5,974 nt of DNA from contig JBFJVZ010000438.1 of the NCBI GenBank assembly GCA_041623895.1, positions 1 to 5,974 of the forward strand, given 5' to 3'. Below the pieces are notes generated by a model. It was not told the origin of the DNA, ran no database searches, and worked only from the letters and a program-made list of their open reading frames with translations. The translations under genes and the position numbers were made by a program. The DNA comes from JBFJVZ01 sp041623895. GTDB lineage: Bacteria > Planctomycetota > Planctomycetia > Pirellulales > Pirellulaceae. Each line of letters starts with the position of its first letter. Position 1 is the stretch's first letter. Below, piece by piece: positions 1 to 4,007 of the stretch.

Positions 1-26
1 GGGGAAGACATTTTGGGGGGCTTATT

Positions 27-73
27 CCTGGGGTTACACCAACTTCGCTGTCGCTCGTTTGGTTCACCCCAGG
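27..73. repeat. Long imperfect inverted repeat (hairpin)
   Basis: Outer arms CCTGGGGT (27-34) and ACCCCAGG (66-73) pair perfectly over 8 bp. After a small bulge (TAC opposite TC), inner arms ACCAA (38-42) and TTGGT (59-63) pair over 5 bp, leaving a 16-nt loop at 43-58. There is no T-run next to the stem on either strand, so it does not look like a classic intrinsic terminator. It resembles the palindromic units of dispersed extragenic repeats, but copy number cannot be judged from one window. Confidence 0.7.
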
Positions 74-85
74 CTATATGCTGCC

Positions 86-105
86 ACCACTCCGTGGTTC
101 TTTTT
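86..105 (+). terminator. Possible weak plus-strand intrinsic terminator
   Basis: ACCAC (86-90) pairs with GTGGT (94-98) around a 3-nt TCC loop, and TCTTTTT (99-105) follows directly. The form is that of a rho-independent terminator for transcription from the left, but the stem is only 5 bp and no plus-strand gene is visible upstream in the window. It could be chance. Confidence 0.25.
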
Positions 106-145
106 GATAATCGTTGAGCGAGCACTTCCTAAGCCGGACGCGCTC

Positions 146-176
146 CTTGTCCTGGCAGCAGGATCGCCAGGACAAG
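146..176. repeat. Perfect 11-bp-arm hairpin 20 bp downstream of rseP
   Basis: CTTGTCCTGGC (146-156) and GCCAGGACAAG (166-176) are exact reverse complements around a 9-nt loop (157-165). On the minus strand the stem begins 20 nt past the rseP stop codon, where a transcript-ending or 3'-protecting structure would be expected. No U-tract follows it on that strand (the next bases are GAGCGCG), so it is not a canonical intrinsic terminator. The right arm is shared with the palindrome at 167-188, so the two structures exclude each other. Confidence 0.75.
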
Positions 177-188
177 TCCTGGCCTACC
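167..188 (-). repeat. 22-bp palindromic repeat, copy A (3' side of rseP)
   Basis: CCAGGAC-AA-GTCCTGG (167-182) is a 7-bp-arm palindrome with a 2-nt centre, followed by CCTACC (183-188). The whole 22-bp unit matches the reverse complement of 2378-2399 at 20 of 22 positions; the two differences are the central bases. It ends 7 bp from the rseP stop codon. It is likely a member of a dispersed intergenic palindrome family (inference). Confidence 0.75.
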
Positions 189-195
189 TACCTCT

Positions 196-2358
196 TTAGC
201 TGTTCACGATGTCATTGAAGAACACAAAGATCATCAGTCCCAGCAGAGCCAGCACGCCGGCCAGCGTCAGACGCATCTCCAGCTGTTCGTCGACACGTTT
301 GCCGCGGATGGCTTCGGCGATCAAAAACATCATGTGACCGCCATCCAGCGCAGGGATCGGCAAGAAGTTCAAAATCGCCAGGTTCATGCTCAGCATCGTC
401 AGGAACAATAATTGCGGCGAGATGCCTCGCTCCGCTTCCATGCCCGCGATCTGCACGATCCGAATCGGACCGCCAACTTGCTTGCCCTTGACGCGGCCGC
501 GGAACAACATTCCCAGAAAACGAAACACGTCGCCCAGCCGTCGTTTGCCTTCGCGATAGCCCAGCCACATCGCTTGGCTAAACGATGTCGCCTGTTGGAC
601 CGATTCACTGGCGGTCAATCCAATCCCACGCTCGAATTGGAAACGATCGTCTTCTGCAACCACCAACCGTGTTTGGACGATCTTGTTTTCTGGTGGGCGT
701 TCGGCAAACACAATCATCTCTGTTCCGACCGGCAGAAACTGAATCGAATCCAGAAAGGTCGTCACCGAGGCGGCGTCATCAAATTCCCAGTGCTCGAGTT
801 CGCTAAGGATGCCCTCAAATCTTCCATCATCGAATTGTCCGGTAAGATCTTGATTGAGTACCAGGTGTGCTTCTTTTAGTACGTCGCCAACTTGCAAGTA
901 CGAAAGCGGATCACGCGGCGAGTCGGCCGATTCTTCAACAGCTGGACTATCCGCGGTAATCTCGGCAATCGACCTCAGCGGCCGGTAAGCCAGGCCCAAT
1001 GAATTGATTGCGATTTCGCCACCCATCCCGGAAGTCGGCGAAAGCGTTTGCGGCGAAACGACAGGCGCAAGTTGAACTTCGATCGTTTCCACGGCGTCCC
1101 CTTCGCCACGTCGCAAGGTGAGATTGACCGACCCGTCAAGCATGGTCAGCTCGATTGCCAAACCGAATGCGTCCCCGACGGGCTCGCCACCCACTCCAGT
1201 GATCACGTCCCCGACTTTGATGCCCGCCTTGGCTGCCGGACCGTTGGTCACCAGGCTAACAATTGGGCCAACAGCGACACGGAAACCTGCTGTTTTCGCT
1301 TTTTGGGGCGGCAGCTTGATCGTGTGGGTCTGGCCATCGGTTCGTTTGAGCGTTAGTTCGACAGTCTTGTCGGGGTTCCTGTTCAGGTAATCAAACAGCG
1401 GCGTGCCCGGAACAATCGATGATTCATTGATTTTGATACCGTCAAACGCGACGACTCTGGCTCCGGCGTCAGCATCGGTCAACACCTTGGCTGCGGCACT
1501 TTCTGGTGCAGCGTAAACATCGCTGCTAAGTTTGGTGGACGTGGGGCTGGTAATGCCGATCATCCGCATGTCTTCGTCCAGCGGATGCGGCGATGTCAGC
1601 AGTTCGTAGTCACGAACCTGGTCGTCGTATTGGATTGACAGGTCAATCGGCTTGTTCGGATCGTCGATACCGGCTGTCAGAATCGCCAAGCGCATTTCGC
1701 GAAAATGCAGTTGCTCGTCTTTTAAGTTATCAACCATCACCACTTGGCCACCCGGCTGAATGCCGGCTTGCCAGGCCGGCCCGCCCGGGGTCACGCCGCC
1801 AATGATGGCGGGGTTGTAAGCGACTCCGTAGCCGAATGCGATCGCCGCGAAAAGAACACCGGTCAGGACGTTCATGATCACGCCGGCGCTGATGATGATC
1901 ATGCGTTGCCAAACCGGTTTGGCGGGATAACTTCGCGGATCGAGTTGCTCCGGTGTTTCCTCGTCATCAGTCTCAGTCTCATCACCACTCAGACGAATTC
2001 GATCGGCTTCTTCCTTGGCCTTCCGCGGGTCGTCGTCCTGTCCCAGCATTTTGACGTAACCACCTAACGGCAGAATTCCGATTCCGTATTCGGTTTCTCC
2101 ATATTGGAATTTGCCCAGGGTCCGCGGAAACTTGATCGGGCCGATGCGAATGGGGACGTCAAAACCAACGTAAAACTTCTCGCACTTAACGCCAAATGTC
2201 TTGGCCGCCACGAAGTGTCCAAGTTCGTGCACGAAAATCACCAGTCCGATCCCGACCGCCACACGCCCCCAGAGAAAAACTTGGGACAGGAATGTGGAAA
2301 TCGCACTCGGTTCGGTATCAGCCAACGGCAGCGCCGTAGCGATCCATTCAAACATCAT
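196..2358 (-). CDS. rseP: RseP-family site-2 membrane zinc metalloprotease, enlarged (720 aa)
   Basis: Intramembrane protease (M50, site-2 protease family) that cuts transmembrane segments of substrates such as anti-sigma factors in the inner membrane. Visible: a first membrane helix (about 33-55) carrying the zinc motif HELGH at 44-48; the GGYVKMLG segment at 99-106; a second helix (about 151-178); and near the C-terminus N664-x2-P-x-P-x-LDGG with the likely third zinc ligand D672, followed by a last helix (about 693-716). Between helices 2 and 3 lie PDZ-like segments at about 187-270 and 364-430, with weaker candidates at 275-350 and 465-580. E. coli RseP has about 450 residues and two PDZ domains, so this one is much larger. 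An acidic stretch (108-145) follows the first zinc-motif region. Two ATG codons stand in tandem at the start; the first is used here, and AAGG lies 10 nt upstream of it (13 nt from the second), a marginal ribosome site. dxr lies 195 bp upstream on the same strand. Family assignment is firm; the substrate is unknown. Confidence 0.96.
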   Translation of the reverse strand: MMFEWIATALPLADTEPSAISTFLSQVFLWGRVAVGIGLVIFVHELGHFVAAKTFGVKCEKFYVGFDVPIRIGPIKFPRTLGKFQYGETEYGIGILPLGGYVKMLGQDDDPRKAKEEADRIRLSGDETETDDEETPEQLDPRSYPAKPVWQRMIIISAGVIMNVLTGVLFAAIAFGYGVAYNPAIIGGVTPGGPAWQAGIQPGGQVVMVDNLKDEQLHFREMRLAILTAGIDDPNKPIDLSIQYDDQVRDYELLTSPHPLDEDMRMIGITSPTSTKLSSDVYAAPESAAAKVLTDADAGARVVAFDGIKINESSIVPGTPLFDYLNRNPDKTVELTLKRTDGQTHTIKLPPQKAKTAGFRVAVGPIVSLVTNGPAAKAGIKVGDVITGVGGEPVGDAFGLAIELTMLDGSVNLTLRRGEGDAVETIEVQLAPVVSPQTLSPTSGMGGEIAINSLGLAYRPLRSIAEITADSPAVEESADSPRDPLSYLQVGDVLKEAHLVLNQDLTGQFDDGRFEGILSELEHWEFDDAASVTTFLDSIQFLPVGTEMIVFAERPPENKIVQTRLVVAEDDRFQFERGIGLTASESVQQATSFSQAMWLGYREGKRRLGDVFRFLGMLFRGRVKGKQVGGPIRIVQIAGMEAERGISPQLLFLTMLSMNLAILNFLPIPALDGGHMMFLIAEAIRGKRVDEQLEMRLTLAGVLALLGLMIFVFFNDIVNS

Positions 2359-2377
2359 CTAAGTCTTGCCTTGTGGT

Positions 2378-2399
2378 GGTAGGCCAGGACCCGTCCTGG
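2378..2399 (+). repeat. 22-bp palindromic repeat, copy B (5' side of rseP)
   Basis: GGTAGG (2378-2383) precedes CCAGGAC-CC-GTCCTGG (2384-2399), a 7-bp-arm palindrome with a 2-nt centre. It is the inverted counterpart of copy A at 167-188, differing only in the two central bases. It lies 19 bp upstream of the rseP start codon, so in an rseP transcript started from the spacer or dxr it would form a hairpin in the leader. Confidence 0.75.
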
Positions 2400-2400
2400 G

Positions 2401-2420
2401 GTATCGCAGTTGCGGCGAAA
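2401..2420 (+). repeat. Imperfect direct repeat, copy 1
   Basis: GTATCGCAG-TTGCGGCGAAA here resembles GTATCGCAGGTTCCGGTGAAA at 2518-2538, with one gap and two substitutions. It begins one base after the copy B palindrome. Confidence 0.55.
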
Positions 2421-2429
2421 CGGCTAGCA

Positions 2430-2456
2430 ACCGCAAAAGCCCTCGGTCCTTGCGGT
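2430..2456. repeat. Hairpin with alternative pairings in the dxr-rseP spacer
   Basis: ACCGCAA (2430-2436) pairs with TTGCGGT (2450-2456) over 7 bp around a 13-nt loop. Alternative partners exist: TTGCGG at 2410-2415 can pair with CCGCAA at 2431-2436, and TTGCG at 2450-2454 with CGCAA at 2461-2465. These mutually exclusive stems could be repeat remnants or a structured leader. There is no T-run on either side to support a terminator. Confidence 0.5.
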
Positions 2457-2517
2457 GCTTCGCAATTCTTGGTTGTGGGGTTTCACGTCTTGTTTCGCGC
2501 TTCCTGGTCGCTCGGTA

Positions 2518-2538
2518 GTATCGCAGGTTCCGGTGAAA
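2518..2538 (+). repeat. Imperfect direct repeat, copy 2
   Basis: This is the second copy of the unit at 2401-2420, sharing the GTATCGCAG start and the CGG-GAAA end. It lies 15 bp past the dxr stop codon on the minus strand. The pair brackets most of the spacer, about 117 bp apart. Confidence 0.55.
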
Positions 2539-2553
2539 GTATTTAGCCCAGAT

Positions 2554-3744
2554 TCACACATTCAGCCCACGTTTCACTTCCTCACGAGCCCAGCAATCTA
2601 ACTGAATCAACCGCTCCAGCGGCGGATCGGCTTCGTGGGTATGGTTTTCCAGCGCCCCGCGGCAAGCGGGAACGATGTCAGTAAACCGAATTTGTCCGCT
2701 CAGGAACAGACCGACCGCCTGTTCATTAGCAGCATTCACGACGGCTCCGGCGGTACCGCCCGCCTCCGCCACTTCGAATCCCAGGTCCAGTGCGGGAAAC
2801 CGTTCTCGATCGGCCGGTTCCAACGTCAAATCCCAAGTCTGCTTGCGGTCCAGCGGCGGCGCTTCGCAGGGCAGCCGTCGTGGGTAGGTCAGGGCATATT
2901 GAATGGGCAACCGCATGTCCGGAGGACTTAGCTGTGCGATCACTGATCCATCCTGAAACTCGACCATCGAGTGAATGATCGACTGCGGATGCACGACCAC
3001 CTCGATCGCCTCGGCGGGAAGATCGAACAACCAACGAGCCTCGATGATTTCCAGAGCCTTGTTCATCATCGTTGCAGAATCGATCGTGATCTTTTGACCC
3101 ATCTCCCAGGTTGGATGTGCGAGTGCGGATTGCAGCGTCGCCTCCTGCATTTGTGCTTTTGACCAACATCGAAATGGACCACCACTGGCAGTCAGGATCA
3201 GTCGTTTTGGCATGGACGGGCAAGAGCCGATGCATTGAAAAATGGCAGAATGTTCGCTATCGACCGGGAGCAGCTCCGCGGCCGACTGTTTGGCCATCCG
3301 GCTGACTAGCGGGCCCGCGACCACCATCGTCTCCTTATTGGCCAAGGCAACTCGCTTGCCCGCACCGATGGCGGCCAGCGTGCTTTCCAAACCGGCGCGT
3401 CCCACGATGGCTGCCACGACGATATCAACACAGTCCTGTTGTGCAGCGGCGATCAATTCATCAGGCCCGATCTTGAGCTCGCAGCTGGCCAATGACCCCG
3501 CCGGCCGGAATTGTTTGGCGATCTCGGGGTCAGACAGGATCAGCTGGACAGGTGGTGCAGCGAGACGCCGTGATATCTCGCTCAGGACATCCAGATTTCG
3601 ATGACCGGACGCAGCCCACAGTCGCCAACGATGATCAGGATCAACGCGATCGAGATTCTCCAGCACATCAATGCTCGCCGTCCCGATGCTTCCGGTGGCA
3701 CCCAGAACGGCGACGTTTTTCGTTGTGCGACTCGGTTCGGACAT
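2554..3744 (-). CDS. dxr: 1-deoxy-D-xylulose 5-phosphate reductoisomerase
   Basis: Cytosolic enzyme that converts 1-deoxy-D-xylulose 5-phosphate to 2-C-methyl-D-erythritol 4-phosphate with NADPH and a divalent metal, the first committed step of the MEP isoprenoid pathway and the target of fosmidomycin. Visible in the 396-residue product: NADPH-binding GATGSIG at 15-21, NKE at 136-138, metal ligands D162 and E164 in VDSEHSAIFQ, SGGPFR at 187-192, H210-P-T-W, and MMNKALEIIEARWLF (226-240) with N228, K229 and metal ligand E232. The C-terminal helical domain is complete and ends in GLNV. Length fits the family (about 390-400). The frame stays open upstream to a TTG at 3894 (446 aa), but the extra 50 residues are arginine-rich and precede the usual family N-terminus, so the ATG at 3744 is preferred. 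A second in-frame ATG at 3828 would give 424 residues. No good Shine-Dalgarno is seen before either. It is upstream of rseP on the same strand and divergent from ftsH. Confidence 0.97.
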   Translation of the reverse strand: MSEPSRTTKNVAVLGATGSIGTASIDVLENLDRVDPDHRWRLWAASGHRNLDVLSEISRRLAAPPVQLILSDPEIAKQFRPAGSLASCELKIGPDELIAAAQQDCVDIVVAAIVGRAGLESTLAAIGAGKRVALANKETMVVAGPLVSRMAKQSAAELLPVDSEHSAIFQCIGSCPSMPKRLILTASGGPFRCWSKAQMQEATLQSALAHPTWEMGQKITIDSATMMNKALEIIEARWLFDLPAEAIEVVVHPQSIIHSMVEFQDGSVIAQLSPPDMRLPIQYALTYPRRLPCEAPPLDRKQTWDLTLEPADRERFPALDLGFEVAEAGGTAGAVVNAANEQAVGLFLSGQIRFTDIVPACRGALENHTHEADPPLERLIQLDCWAREEVKRGLNV

Positions 3745-4007
3745 GGAAGTATCCAGGGCAATCGTGGCAAAAACGACCGGATTCCGTCGTGCCGTCGGCC
3801 GCTCCCTATCATGGACGATTCGGACCATCGTTACGACCCGACCGGACTGCCGCCGGCAAATGGCCCCGCTTGCCGATCGCAATGGGCAGCTCAAGAATGG
3901 CCAGTAACAATAGAGCCCCCGAGGCGCGGCCTGCAGCAGTGCCCGTGATTGGAACGTAGGCGCGGCAGGTTGCCGCCCCGATGCGCCGCAAACTTTGACC
4001 GAAAAAT
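3745..4007. promoter_or_regulatory. Divergent dxr/ftsH control region
   Basis: 263 bp lie between the start codons of two genes reading away from each other, so promoters for both must lie here or inside the opposite gene. No convincing sigma-70 -35/-10 pair was found for either direction. The dxr frame stays open to 3894 on the minus strand, but that extension does not look like protein-coding sequence of the family. A small hairpin (3962-3976) stands close to ftsH. Confidence 0.6.
3962..3976. promoter_or_regulatory. Perfect 6-bp hairpin upstream of ftsH
   Basis: GCGGCA (3962-3967) and TGCCGC (3971-3976) are exact reverse complements around a GGT loop. It ends 31 bp before the ftsH ATG, so it would be in the leader RNA or at an operator near the promoter. 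Function is unknown and a short GC-rich stem like this can arise by chance. Confidence 0.4.

Larger units (their letters stand above)
1..195. other. Non-coding region downstream of rseP
   Basis: No convincing coding sequence is seen on either strand. The stretch is dominated by inverted repeats, listed separately: a long hairpin (27-73), a small hairpin with a T-run (86-105), an 11-bp-arm hairpin (146-176) and a palindrome (167-188). It probably contains the 3' end of the rseP transcript and copies of dispersed intergenic repeats. The gene to the left lies outside the window, so it cannot be said whether this is a convergent or tandem spacer. Confidence 0.7.
2359..2553. other. dxr-rseP intergenic spacer
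   Basis: 195 bp separate the dxr stop from the rseP start on the minus strand. No open frame here looks like a real gene. The spacer contains the copy B palindrome, an imperfect direct repeat pair and competing TTGCGG/CCGCAA hairpins. The length and structure leave open whether rseP is co-transcribed with dxr or has its own promoter; I could not identify a convincing -35/-10 pair. Confidence 0.65.

Noticed and set aside
1..195. A CRISPR array or tRNA in the left spacer
   Set aside because: The repeats are inverted rather than regularly spaced direct repeats, and no cloverleaf or CCA-ended acceptor stem can be built.
412..879. A 155-codon plus-strand open frame opposite rseP
   Set aside because: It lies antisense to the conserved C-terminal part of rseP, including the LDGG region, and has no domain of its own.
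3904..3915. An AT-richer TAACAAT as a possible -10 box for ftsH
   Set aside because: No -35-like element stands about 17 bp upstream (sequence there is AATGGG-like), and it is nearly 100 bp from the start codon.
3949..3980. A possible ECF-type promoter (GGAAC at 3951-3955) before ftsH
   Set aside because: The -35-like GGAAC is not followed by a recognisable -10 element at the right distance, so a short match like this is not enough.
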